From: Ilex aquifolium
Lineage: Eukaryota; Streptophyta; Magnoliopsida; Aquifoliales; Aquifoliaceae
Direction of reading: 5' to 3'
Assembly: GCA_951799425.1 (NCBI GenBank)
Contig: OX637395.1
Location: 17,780,951 to 17,844,950, forward strand
DNA: 64,000 nucleotides
Part shown: positions 21,790-33,696 of the stretch, one piece after another
Layout of the letters: every line of letters begins with the position of its first letter
Position numbering within the stretch: the first letter of the stretch is position 1
Program-made: the position numbers and the translations under genes
The notes under the pieces: generated by a model
Database searches by the model: none
What the model saw: only the letters and a program-made list of their open reading frames with translations
Told to the model about the DNA's origin: nothing

Positions 21790-22951
21790 GAAAATAAATG
21801 CTCCACACATGTGGGGATTTCTTCTTCCAAGTCTTCTACCTTCGTGGTAGAACTTGCCTCAATTTTACTTTTAAAGTATTTCTAGTGGGAGAGGAGTGTG
21901 AACCTACAAAAGTCGTAAATTTATCTGCATCATCATTAGGCGAGGAGTCAACACTTGGGTTTGACTCATTTTCATTATCACTCCATGTGGTCTTCATAAC
22001 TCTTCTCTTGTCTTTGGGCGAATCTTTCTTCAATCAATTCAGGCATTCCGAAGTCATGTGTCAAAACCCTTGACACTCCTAGCAATGGAAGCCTTGCCCC
22101 TTTTCTCTTCCCTCCTAAGGAGTTCTAGCTCTACTAGACTTTTCTTTCGAACTAGAAGACCCAAGATTTCTATTTTTGAAAAATATTTTGAACTTCTTAG
22201 CAATTAAAGCTATGTCCTCCTCTCCTAGTCGGGGTGACTCAGATTGACCTCCCTCTTGTTTCGTTAAGCTCAAGGCAATGCCTTTTTCTTTCTTTAGGGA
22301 TGGAAGGTTCATCTTAAAATTCACTATAAACCTAACTAGGTCTTCAACTGACACAAACTCTATGTTGACACTTGTTTCTAAAGATGTGACCTCAGAATGA
22401 AACCTCTCAGGTAGAGATCTCAAATTTTTTCACTTGATAGCCACATTGTCAACCTTGGTACCTAATGCAAATGATGAATTTACAATGTTACACAATTTAG
22501 CATAAAACTCACTAAATGCTTGATCATCTTGCATCCTCAAAGTCTTGAACCGAGAGTTGTACCTTTGGAGTCTAGACATGTTCATCATGGAAGTTCCTTC
22601 GTGGGAAACAACTAAGATGTCCCATGCTTCTTTGAAGTTTCGCAATTTGTGATTCTTTGGAACTCATTTGGTGTCTCGGCATTGAATATCGCATTCAAGC
22701 CTTTTGAGTTCCACCCCGCGGACTCGATCTCATTTTTAGTCCTTACCATTGGGGATTTCACTTCAACCACCACTTCACCACCTTCGATTTGTGTGGTGGC
22801 GATGGGAGGGCTCCAACTCTGTTGCACGGTCTCAAACTCTCTCATCAATTGATTTTAGAAACGCTATCATGCAAGCTTTCCAATAGGCAAAGTTAGAACC
22901 ATCAAAGAGAGGTGGTCTTGCAATTGATCCTCCTTCCTTTTTAGACTCCAT
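21790..22951 (-). pseudogene. Ty1/copia gag remnant (SIRE-like, copy b)
   Basis: The start codon at 22951 opens a copia Gag of the UBN2 type. The frame contains LFDGSNFAYWKACMIAFLK, then NSKGLNAIFNA, QRITNCETSK, KEAWDILVVSHEGT and LPERFHSEVTSLET. A zinc knuckle C-x2-C-x4-H-x4-C at about 22045-22090 has two internal stop codons. Gag would form the particle shell. Frameshifts near 22850, 22630 and 22430 divide it. The 5' part lies next to a leader and PBS of the same element to the right (interrupted by B2). Protease, integrase and reverse transcriptase of this element are missing, replaced at 21790 by a gypsy integrase fragment. Confidence 0.85.
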
Positions 22952-23000
22952 TGATACTAACTAGGCAAGGAAGAAAAAAAAATGTCCACTTAATGTCTAT

Positions 23001-24770
23001 TGACTTGATCCAATATGTGTACACCTAAGTGTAGGCGGTCAAGTTGTAGTAATAATCCGGTTAAGTCAGGAGTCGAATCCACAGGGAACTGTTGTCGGTG
23101 TTTTGAAGTAAGTGGTGACAAAGACCAAGTGACTGTAACCTTTTAGTTTTGAAGTTGTGTGATGTATGAGATTTTTTGGACAGAATGATTGTTTCCAAAG
23201 GGATTTTCTAGACAAAATATAAGATAAGCTTAAATGTAAAAAGTCACTCTTTAGTTCGAGGATCTGGACATGTAGTTAATCATCCGGTTTATTATACTTG
23301 TACTTGGTAACTCAATTAACCCCTATGTCAACAACAAGTTAATCGGAAGATAAAGGTGGATTAAGAGCATGGTTCTGATGTCTTTCTAGAAGTTTACAAG
23401 AATTGTCTGTGCCGAGACTCAACCCGTCTACAAACAAGCAAGTGTTTCTACAAGGCATCCAACCATGACATTAATATTCCATTCTTTAACTGAAGCACAA
23501 TAATGGTGAAGATTGAAGGGTAGTCATTAAGATCTAGCCAGGGTACTTGCCTTGAATCAATGAGTCTTTCTATACAAGAGTTATCTATGTTATAGAAAGT
23601 ACTCACAGTTATACAATGTACCTTAACTTTGCTAGATACACTAAATCATTCAATAAGCAAGCGAAATATAAAACATTAAGCGTAATCGAAAATGCACAGA
23701 TATAACTTCCAGATGATTTATACATGTCCATTACCTCTTACTAAAGAGTGAATAAGAAACTACTCACTTTTCATGGTTTTGGTAAAGCTAGAAAGTGAGT
23801 GATGCTCATCCCTCCAAGTAGAGGAGTTATAAGATAAAAACACACTACACAAGGAGCCAATCTTTAACGAAGAATGAGTGAATCACGTTCCACCCTTCAT
23901 GACTTTGGTAAAGCTCTAGAAAATTGGAAGAGTTTCACTCCTCTAAGGGAAGAAAGACGCTCAAGCAATGGAAGTGAGTGAAACTAATACTGAAAGTAGA
24001 AGAAAGCTAGTCACTTTTGGAGGGTTTCTACTGCAACCAAAAGATGATCTATCTTCCTTTATGCAAGTAAATATAAACCTAAGTCTAAGACTAATTCTAT
24101 AACAAGCTAAGAAATGTTGGTCTAGTCTAAAAAAAATTCTCCCTTGAAGCTCCCACAATGGGAGTATTTATAGGCAAAGAGGAGGGGACAAGGGAGTGTG
24201 AAAGAATAGTGCAAGGCCGCCAAAGTCCAGGTGAAAGCCAACCACTCTGTAGCCAGTCTGGGGACAACGTTCGAACATTGTCTGGCGTTCGAACGTGTCT
24301 TCTGTCTTTGCTTGATGGGCGTTCGAACGCCAGATGGGGTCTGACCTTCCCACTCAAGTGGCCTGTGTTCTTTTGTGAAATCCATTTCCACACTCCATGC
24401 ACAACTTGACTTTGCACTCAGTAGCCTTCAATAATTCCGGAGAACGTTCGAACGTGATTTGGCGTTCGAACGTGGTACTCAAGTACCTCAGTGATTTCCT
24501 TCTTGGCTGCAACATACCATGTCTCAGCAGCCTAGTCCTCAAATAAATCAAGAGGACGTTCAAACGTGAGTTGGCGTTCGAACATTCTTGCTTTGTTCCA
24601 AACTTCTCCAATTTTGCTCCAGGGCATGCTAGTGTTGCATGAAAGTTTGATATTCATTGCCTTTGGTCTCTTGTACAATTTATGTCCTGAAATGTCATCA
24701 TTTAAACTCCATCAAAGTATAATTAGTCTTAAAAAGGGCATAGTAATATGCTGATTTTAACTACTAATCA
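23001..24770 (-). mobile_element. Solo LTR, family B (copy B2)
   Basis: It starts TGACTTGATCCAATATG and ends ACTACTAATCA, with intact TG...CA termini. It is flanked by the exact duplication tctat at 22996-23000 and 24771-24775. It is 1770 bp and matches B1 throughout. It lies in the 5' leader of the SIRE-like element, 22 bp from the PBS. No open frame beyond chance is present. Confidence 0.94.
24265..24590. repeat. GTTCGAAC palindrome cluster in B2
   Basis: About seven copies of CGTTCGAACG or near variants occur in paired layout as in B1, several better conserved than in B1. Confidence 0.9.
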
Positions 24771-24792
24771 TCTATGATCTTAGGACAACCAT

Positions 24793-24804
24793 GCTCTGAT
24801 ACCA
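24793..24804 (-). promoter_or_regulatory. Initiator-Met primer-binding site of SIRE-like copia
   Basis: The minus strand reads TGGTATCAGAGC, an exact iMet-tRNA PBS, two bases from the LTR end. Together with the gag start at 22951 (leader about 60 bp without B2) it defines the 5' side of copy b. Confidence 0.93.
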
Positions 24805-24806
24805 AT

Positions 24807-26314
24807 TGTCGTTCCGGGAAGAGGAACCTAATGTGGATCTTCCTTTTTGCTTATACAATAGAGTAATACACACTTTACCTAGATGGGAGGTGAATAGGTT
24901 TTTCAATTTTATCCCAATTGATTACTAATAAAAACCTAACCCATCACAATTATCTCGTCCCACAAAGATTTAGCAATAAAGGTGAGAACACCTTTAGTCA
25001 CCACTGCCCACTTTGAGATCTATTGTTTCTAATATTCAATTAACTGACTCATAATCAATTTCACACCCCTCCCAAAACCCAAACCCAATTTCACACTATG
25101 GATGAATGAATATCAATTAATCAACACATCAAACACATATTGCATACGTATGCTAAAAATCACAAGTGTGTACAATAAACAATAAAGAATACAAGTGATT
25201 TGTTGACGCAAAAACTCTCATTGGAAAAATCGTGGAGGAACCTTCTTTGTTCTCCAAAGCCTAATGTACTACTCGATAAGTCAACATACAAGAACTCGAT
25301 TCTTATACCTTAAGTAATACCATGGTTAGATGCTCATTTCCTTGTTGTCTCTTTGTCAAAGGCCCGTTTTTGACGTCTAGCGTAGCTTCACTTGGGTCTC
25401 CCCACTGCACGGTTCGTCTAGGCCTTGAGCAATCATGGGCACGCCAATGATCCCTGGTATGCACTCACCAATGGGTTTGTCACTAACAAGATCTTCTTCT
25501 TCAAGTTGTGAGGTTTGGTAGAATCTCTAGTGGTAGCCTTTAGATTTAGGGATCTAGGTTGTGGTGAAAGCTCTCAAGGTAGAAAAATGATTTTCTCTCT
25601 TAGAAATCTCACAAGAGTCTTAACCTAGCTGTGGGAAAGACTCTCCCTATTTATAGGTCCGAAACAAGAGTAGTCTTAGTAAACAAAAGAATTCAGATTC
25701 ACGAACAACAGCTTTATAGGTTGGAGGACGGTCATAGGACGGTTGTCACTGGAATGAAAATCATGTTTCCATCTTGACTAAGACATGCACCGCTCGAGCG
25801 AGATCTATGCTGCCTTCCATGGCCTTTTCCCTCCTAATTTCCTAAGTCATCAATAGACCGACCTAGTCAAGGATGTTGAGCATAGCTTAGTCACTACCGA
25901 TTTTCGAAGCACAAAATCAAGCAAAAACTAGTCCTCTTGAGCACCCTTGGTGTTGCTGAAAGAGGGGTCCGGTTATAAATCAATCTATGTTTTCAAAACT
26001 CATAAATGATTTAGAAAATCTTTTTTTTTAAAAAAAAATCAGCTATGAGTCATAATCGGATTGCCTCCAATTATTTTTTCATCCTAATCAACCTAAGTTA
26101 AAAATAACTAAGGGTTCATCTTTGGTGTCCTAGGTCATTACCTTATCCTAAGCATGAAGGTGCATACGGAGGTTGAATAATATTGCTTTGGCACTTGATC
26201 TCCTTCCTTCAATGACGCTTTTAGCCCTTGAACATGATTGAATGATGACCATGGAAAAGGTTGAGATTTATAATGGACTCCACAAAATTATCCAATTAAA
26301 AAAGTGATCTAAAA
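24807..26314 (-). mobile_element. 5' LTR of SIRE-like Ty1/copia (copy b)
   Basis: In the plus display it starts TGTCGTTCCGGG next to the PBS. It ends near 26314, where the reverse strand shows TTTTAGATCAC, related to the LTR start of copy a at 10484. It is about 1.5 kb with no gene. Around 26010-26040 it has a T8 and A9 run. The region 25990-26314 aligns with the two halves of the copy-a LTR. Confidence 0.8.
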
Positions 26315-26714
26315 AAGACTTATACTTTTGTTCTTCAAGAGGAGCGGCTACGAGAAATCACCATGATTTTCCCTTCAATAGAGGCTAGTGCTCTTATGGC
26401 TAATGTTAGTTCTTGTGGAGGTAAAACACCGAGATTGTCCAACCTATGAGCATTGTCATTGGGTCATGATCCAAAAGCAAGTGCTAAAATTCACATGGTA
26501 ACCCACTGGGTTACCAACTCCATAAAGAAAAGTCTTCGTCAAAGCAAAACATTGGCAATAAAAATACCATTCGAATTGCTGCATTTGCAAAGCAACCATT
26601 TGCACCATCCTTTGCGCATGAACAATAGCACCAAATTATTTGGATCTAGAATGATGTTGGACACCTATGAAGCCAAAAATCCTACCAAGTCTATAACCTC
26701 CACGCCCACCAAAT
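26315..26714. other. Unassigned transposon-like sequence
   Basis: There is no recognisable domain. A plus-strand open frame (26453-26779) lies antisense to the adjoining reverse transcriptase and has no motif. Confidence 0.4.
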
Positions 26715-27900
26715 ATTATTTATCTAATATTTGGTTTTCTATGAAGCCATTTTTCCTTTCCAAGAAACCAACCATATAACTCCAATCACCTATCCAATCC
26801 CTTATGTAGAAATTCTTTAAGAACGACAATATCAGATGAATGATTACTGGTGACAATGATGTCATTAACATGCACGATGATATAAATAAAATAGGAACCA
26901 TGGGAAAAAGTGAATAAATATAATAATTATTCGACTATCTATATCCAGTGACTTGTAGAAATCAATTATAGGATGTTTGTTTAAGCCCATACAAGGAATT
27001 TTCTAGGCAATAAATAAGGTTTTCCCCCTTGTCGTGATAGTTGGGTGGTAAGGTCATCTAAACCTCCTCATTGAGATCCCCATATAGAAATGTGTTATGC
27101 ACATCAAGCTCATGAAATGACCACTCTCAAACAAATGCAATTGCAAGAAGACATCTAATAGTCACAACTAGAGTGAATGTTTCATGATAATTAAATCTAG
27201 CGGTTTGAATGTAACCCTTAGCAACTAGAGGAACTGCAAAATACTTTATTTTGAGTTTGTATTTGGCACTTCATGCAAAAAAGGGAGAGAATTTACAACC
27301 AATTGTCTTGATGTTCGGGGGTAGTGAAGTAAACCTCAAAGTGTTATTTTTTTCAAGGGCCTCTATTTCAACATCCGTTACACTTTGCCAATTAAGGTCC
27401 TACATAAAAGAAGTTGTTTAAAAAGTAGCATAAATTTTTGTAATAAATGCACTATGATGAGATGGCAAATGATGATAAGAAATAACATTAAACTAATGGA
27501 ATCGTGTGCCTTCACCTTGGGTCTCGAATGAAGAAGACAACCTAGATGGAAAATTGGTCGTGGCAATAAAGTAATTGTAGTCGTGAAGCAAAACAAAGGG
27601 TTGGCAGGGGCCTTTTGAGATTTTCGAGTGGATTGTGAAGGGGTAGAAACATCACAAACATTAGAAGAGGGGGTATCAAGCTAATATATTGGATCTTGTG
27701 CATTGGAGGTTAAGTAGAGACCAAGTTGGTGGGCGTATTCCATATCAAAAACCCTAGCCCTCTTTGTGGTTTTTTTGGGTATCGAGGTTGCACACTCTTC
27801 ACAAGGTATTTGCATTTGTCAATGGAAGTACACACTTGACGATCTAGATGATATATACCTTTTGGGTGTTTCGTAGATCCTTTTCCCATGGAGCACAATT
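26715..27900 (-). pseudogene. Ty1/copia integrase tail and reverse transcriptase remnant
   Basis: Reading the minus strand from 27900 there is a degenerate integrase C-terminus, then the linker ending in a VEIEALEKNNT-like motif (about 27350). Reverse transcriptase follows, with a PPNIKTIGCKF-like block, LVAKGYIQTARFNYHETF, LDVHNTFLYGDLNEEV and ENSLYGLKQTSYN (27010-27320). The catalytic block is decayed from YVDDI to CMLMTS (about 26865). This enzyme would copy the element RNA into DNA. At least six stops or frame changes are visible. RNase H is missing on this strand, and the fragment faces the plus-strand copia fragment at 27930. Confidence 0.85.
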
Positions 27901-27929
27901 TGAAATTGTCTTGATAATGCAGAACATCT

Positions 27930-28610
27930 TCAGGATCCCACTCTGTATTGTTGCCTCATTGGTCGTCTTATTTATCTTACCATCACACTATTGAATATTT
28001 TCAATTCTATCCATATTCTCAATCAATTCATGCAACAATCACGCAAACCTCATCTAGATGTTGCCACGTGTATTCTTTGCTAGCTTAAGAGTTCTCTAGG
28101 CCAAGGACTTCCTACATGCTCTACATGTACTCTTCAATTGAAAGCCTTTTTCTAAATCTAATTGGGCTATTGTCCACTTACTTGGTGATCTATTACAAGG
28201 TATCACGATTTCTTGGATACTTCTCCCATTTCAAGGAAAGTGAAAAGACAATACACAAGTTCTCATTCTTTGGCTAAATCAAAACATTGTTCTCTTGCCA
28301 CTGCCAGTTGTGAAATTACATGGTACATGCCTTCTTTTTCTATTAAATGATTTGGGCGTCTCACTTCCTCCTACCACTATCATGTTTTGTGACAATCAAA
28401 TAGCTTTTCACATTGTCGCCAACCTACTTTTTCATAAACAAACCAAGCACATTGAGCTCAATTATTATTTTGTCCAAGACAAAATCCAATCAGGCATCCG
28501 TTGTATCGTTACCTTGCAACTACATAGTAGGTGGCTGACCTCTTTATCTAACCACTTGGGAAAACTAATTTCCTTCATTTTGCCCAGGAAGTCATAAATT
28601 TGCCACCTTG
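27930..28610 (+). pseudogene. Ty1/copia reverse transcriptase end and RNase H remnant
   Basis: The plus strand encodes the end of a copia reverse transcriptase and the RNase H. There is a FMQQSRKPHLDVATCIL-like block (about 28030), TLQLKAFS (about 28130), a damaged WKS/KKQ region (28230), then a clear frame at 28295-28597 with LLNDLGVSLPPTTIMFCDNQ and KHIELNYYFVQDKI. The DNQ and H-x-E-x(3)-HF positions are typical of the Retrofit/Ale lineage. Frame breaks occur at about 28080, 28200 and 28500. A polypurine tract follows at once, so this is the 3' end of a plus-strand element. Confidence 0.85.
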
Positions 28611-28620
28611 ACTCTCCACT

Positions 28621-28860
28621 TTAAGGGGGAGTAATATGAAGTTTCGATAATTTCATTCTGTTAAAATATAGAATCTGTTACAGCTATAAAATCATATTTC
28701 TGTACAACAATAAAATCCCTTGCTATAAAATCATAATCTGTATATACATGTTGTATCTCCATAATGCAATGATATGCAATCCTCGCCAAAAATTTTCCCA
28801 TATCTATTTGAACCACACATGACTTGAATCCAATTTGTTTACATAATGGGCTCAAAATTC
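28621..28860 (+). mobile_element. Polypurine tract and short 3' LTR of Ale-like copia
   Basis: TTAAGGGGGAGT at 28621-28632 is a copia polypurine tract. The following 200 bp contain TATAGAATCTGTTACAG, two 'ctataaaatcata' blocks and 'tgtatatacatgttgtatctc', a composition I know from Ale/Retrofit LTRs. The start (28637 or 28657) and the end are uncertain. Confidence 0.5.
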
Positions 28861-30295
28861 TAGTCAAATTGGATTTATTTTGTCATTTGACGAAGCTTGA
28901 ATGAGCTAAAAGCAAATCGAGCTTGGATTGATTGGATCATTCAACAACCCTACTTTTCTATTCCTTCACAATAAGAGACACCGTATGAAGAAAGCCTTAT
29001 TTCTAAAATTTGCCTCAATTGGAATTGACTACAAATGTGACAACCAGAATGTTCGAATTGTGATCGGAAGCAAAATGGAACACATGAGGAGGAGTACAAA
29101 GAGCTGGATCAGGAAAAGGGAGACACCAAAGTGAGTGTGTAGGTGTTCAATGTGGGTGTGAGGTTCAAAATACAAGGATGGTGGTGTTCGAGTGAAGAAA
29201 ATTGGGTCGGAACAAACGTTCGGACCAAACAGGGTGAGAGCGCGTCTAGCAAGTTAAGGGGTTATGTGTTAACTTGGTGGAATTAATCAGAGGTCGGGTA
29301 GGGCTCCGATAAATTAACTAGTATTTTTCTATTTATTTATTAAATGTGTTTGAATTTTTTAAAATTTGCAAAATTGGACTATTTGGTGAAATTACCAAAT
29401 TGCCCCTCTAAGCACCTGTCATGGAGGAAGCTAGAGGTGGCAGCTAGTGGTGCAAGGGACTCATGCAAGACTCCAACTTGCAATTTTTTTCTGAAATTTG
29501 TGGATTGGGGTATAATAGGGAGAGGATAAGAATGGAGGAGAAAGAGAAGAGAGAAAAAGAAAGAAGAGAGAGGTTAGAGAAAATTTTTGGGTTTTTGCTA
29601 CAAGGAGATTCGAATAACTGGAGCATGTCAAACTCTTCATTTTGGTCTTCTGAATTTTTCGGTAAGCTTTGATTTTGATTTGGTATGGTATGGTGTTTCG
29701 GATTTGTGTTTAAAGCATGTGGTGGGTTTGGATTTCTTAACCGAGTTTCATACATAGCTTGCTTTTCGTTTTAATTAAACTTTGTAGCCGTGTTATGGGG
29801 TGGATTTAGGAACGTTTGTAAGTGACTAGGAGGTAGGCCGTGGTCCATGGACGTAGAATAAGAAACTAGGGTTTGAAGATAAACTTGAAATTTGATTCTC
29901 TTAACTTCTTGTTTAAGTTTCAATATGGGTCATGTTCCTAACTAATTTGGACCCAAGGAGTTCATTTTTGACCTTGGATTCAAGTTTGGAGGTCATTTAA
30001 GGGTTAAAAGGTCAGTTGCAAGTTTGGTTTGATTTTGGAAAACAAGTTTTTGATCAACGTTGACCTTGAAATGGTAGAGGTAGAAGGAGAGTTGGAGGGT
30101 GTGGTTTATGGGTCTTAAAATTAGGCCATGTGGTGAATTTTTTGACTTTGAAATTAGGGAAAGAGAGTGAATGTAGAGAGAGAGAGAAACAAGGGATGGA
30201 GTAGGGGTGTTGGACTACTTACAGAGGAGTAGGGCAACATGGTCAACGACCAAGGGAATAAGAAGAGGAGTAGGAGGAGAGGGGGGGGGGGGGGG

Positions 30296-30710
30296 TGATA
30301 GGTCCCGAGTAAAAAAAATATCACTCACAAAAATATCCTCTTCGGGTGAGGATGTACCACAGTTTAACTGGAATAATTTTTCTACCTTTCATTGATAATC
30401 CATGGCTGCTTAAATAGCAGACCATAAACATGAAACTGAAAAACAGAATAAGCCAAAAACAGAGGAACATCCTAAGGCCACTACCAGTAACCGACAAGGC
30501 CACTACCAGTAACCGACGCCTAACAACACGAAATAATAGAAATGGACTCCACGTACTACTGAAATAAAATGCAACAGAAAGATAACATTAAGCTTAAATT
30601 TCTCCAACTGTTAAGACCCAGTCCATGCACGCCACTCTGTCTCTCGTCAACCTCCTCCCAAATATTTGGGATTTGGTTTGAAACCTCTAGCTGAACGTCG
30701 TGGCTTATCA
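30296..30710 (-). mobile_element. 3' LTR of element G
   Basis: This is the 415-bp LTR on the 3' side in the sense direction. The polypurine tract adjoins at 30711-30724 (minus strand GGTGGGGGAAGTAT). It contains a 23-bp tandem duplication of 'aaggccactaccagtaaccgac' at 30475-30518. Confidence 0.95.
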
Positions 30711-33696
30711 ATACTTCCCCCACCGGGTGGACTCTTGTCCGCAAGGTCCACATCTGGAAATTGCTTAAGCAATGACTGGTGCGTCTCCCACGTGGCCTCT
30801 TCAGCTGGCAAATGTTTCCATTGAACCAACTGTTCTTTTTCAAACTTCTTGCCCTTTTGACCCAGCGAGTATCCAGAATATGCTGGGGCTCAAGTACGAT
30901 CGCTCCCTCATTAGTTACGGGCGGCAACTCAGTAGAGGGCAGTGTCCGCTCGCCAATAAATTTCTTTAAGAGGGAAATGTGAAAAACTGGGTGAATGCGG
31001 GCTCCCGTTGGCAGCTGAAGTTTGTAAGCAACTGCTCCAATTTTTTGTATCACAGGATACGGCCCATAAAATCGACTGGTCAGCTTCTGGTGGGTACGTT
31101 TAAAAATTGATTGTTGCCGATAGGGATGCAACTTGAGAAACACCATGTCACCTACTTCAAACGTGACATCCCTCCTTTTTTGATCAGCCGTTTGCTTCAT
31201 GCGATTGATGGAGGCTTCCAGATTGGCTTTGAGCTGCCGTAGTATCGCATCTCTACTTATCAGTTGCTCATCCACTTCGTTGACGGAAGAAAAACAGTTA
31301 TGATAAAGTGGGAAAGAGGGGGGCGGACGCCCGTATAACGCCTGAAATGGAGTCATTCCCGTGGAAGCATGGTACGTTGTATTATACCATAACTCAGCCC
31401 AAGGAAGATAACCACTCCACTTGCGTGGCCATTGATGCACAAAGCACCGAAGATACTGCTCCACACAGCGGTTGACCACTTCCGTTTGGCCGTCGGATTG
31501 TGGATGATAGGCGGAGCTAAGTTGTAACTTGGTGCCTGACATTTGAAAAAATTCTTGCCAAAACCTGCTAATAAAGACTGGATCGCGATCACTGATGATG
31601 GATTTTGGCAGGCCATGCAACTTGATAATCCCTTCCACAAATTTTTCAGCCACACCTTTAGCAGTAAATGGATGAGTTAAGGTTAGGAAATGTGCAGATT
31701 TACTTAACCTATCCACTACTACCAATATTGTGTCCTTGCCGTGGGAAGTGGGCAGTCCTTCAATGAAGTCGAGAGTGATATCATCCCATACTTGGCACGA
31801 AATAGGCAACTGTTGGAGAAGTCCTGCAGGTGAGAGTGTCTCGGATTTCATCTTTTGGCATACTTCACAGCGCTGGACGTATTCGTGGACTTCTCTATAC
31901 ATTTTAGGCCAATAAAACTGTTGAGCCAACCGCTTGAACATCCGCAACACTCCTGAATGCCCACCGATTTTTGTGTCGTGAGCCTCATGTAGCAGCCTTT
32001 TTCGTAACTCCCCTTGGGAAGGAATGAGTACCCTGCCTCTGAAGTAGATTAACCCCTGTCGTTGTGTATATGGCCATTCGGTTTGAGTCTTGGCCAATTG
32101 AGCGACTGACTGAATGTATGGATCTCCTTCGTATGCCTTCCGAACGTCATCCCACATGGTTATGGTGGGTACATGGAGATGATTAAGGACTGGACTGTTG
32201 GGCTTGGGTGAGAGGGCGTCCGCTGCTGAATTTTCATGGCCTGGCCGATAAGTGATCTCGTAATCGTAGCCTAGCAATTTTGCTACCCATTTTTGCTGCT
32301 CCGGTGTTGCCAAACGTTGTTCCAAAAAATATTTTAAGCTGCGTTGGTCAGTTTGGATGAAAAACTTCCTTCCCAATAAATACGGTCGCCATACGCGTAT
32401 AGTCTCCACAATTGCAAGCATTTCTTTGGCGTAGGTTGACCACGATTTTTTTGTAACTCCCAGTGCACGGCTCATAAAGGCGATGGGCTTGCCTTGTTGA
32501 GTTAAGACTGCGCCTATTCCTTCTCCTGCAGCGTCCGTTTCTATGGTGAAGGATTCATTGAAATTGGGCATCGCCAAAACAGGTGTGGTGGTCATCGCTT
32601 GCTTAAGAGTCACGAAGGCTACTCCAACTTCCTCGTTCCATCCGAACTGCCCTTTCTTGAGGAGGTTGGTAAGGGGTCGAGCGATGATGCCATAATTCCG
32701 AACAAATTTCCTGTAATATCCTGTCAAGCCTAAAAAACCACGTAATTCAGAAATATTAGTTGGTTGAGGCCACGCCACCATGGCTGCAATTTTGTGATTA
32801 TCGACCTTCACTCCTTGAGGCGTAACAATGTGTCCCAAATATTCTAACTCCTGTTGGCCAAATGCACACGTGCTGGCCTTGGCAAAAAATTGATGCTGCC
32901 TCAAAATCTCCAAGGTTTGTTTAACATGCACCATATGCCTATCCCAAGTAGAACTATATACGAGAATATCATCGAAGAAAACCAAAATAAACTTTCGAAG
33001 ATATGGTCGAAATATAGAGTTCATGATGGCTTGGAATGTAGAGGGTGCATTACATAAGCCAAACGACATCACTAAATATTCGTAATGACCGTTGTGAGTA
33101 CGAAAATCCGTTTTGAGTATGTCAGGAGGATTTACTCTTACTTGGTGATATCCAGCCCTTAGATCGAACTTGGTAAAGTAGGATGCACCATGTAATTCGT
33201 CCAACATGTCGTCTACTGTCGGAATGGGAAATCGGTCTTTGATGGTGGCGGTATTGAGTGCGCGGTAGTCTGTGCAAAATCGCCAACTTCCATCCTTTTT
33301 CTTCACCAATAATACTGGTGACGAAAATGGACTGGTGCTCGGTCGAATGAGGCCTGAATTCAGCATCTCCTGAACTTGTTTTTTGATTTCTTCCTTCTGG
33401 AAATGGGCATATCGATACGGCCGTACATTAATTGGCTCGGTCCCCTCCTTGAGCGTAATGCAATGCTCTACCTCGCGCACATGTGGCAGACTTGAGGGCT
33501 CCTGGAACACATCTGCATAGTCTTTCAGCAACCTCTGCATATCTTGTTGTTGACCATCAGGTGGCTCACCATGTGACGCTGTTTCCAGGGTTGGTTGGAA
33601 GCATACTGCAAATAATGCATGGCCTTGGCGAAGCTCCTTCAAGAATTCGTTGGGTGAAGCAACCTGAATTGATTGCACGTCTACACCTTGCAGCCT
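30640..33696 (-). pseudogene. Reina-like pol: reverse transcriptase, RNase H, integrase, chromodomain
   Basis: A frame of more than 900 codons is open from the stop at 33697 down to about 30840. In order it shows a reverse transcriptase with SSPVLLVKKKDGSWRFCTDY, FPIPTVDDML and the catalytic VFFDDILVYS; an RNase H with TIETDAAGEGIGAVL and SKSAADAL-like spacing; and an integrase with an H-H-C-C zinc domain (GGHSG...CEVCQKM). The integrase catalytic core has DFIEGLP, VVVDRLSKSAH and SSAYHPQSDGQTEV, so the D,D35E residues are present. Near 30845 the frame shifts: the chromodomain continues in another frame (LVQWKHLPAEEATWE, 30640-30835). The chromodomain normally targets insertion to marked chromatin. 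All catalytic motifs look intact, so decay is slight. Confidence 0.95.

Noticed and set aside
29444..29755. Overlapping antisense frames of about 70-100 codons
   Set aside because: They fall in a purine-rich part of solo LTR H and overlap each other; there is no domain, and composition explains them.
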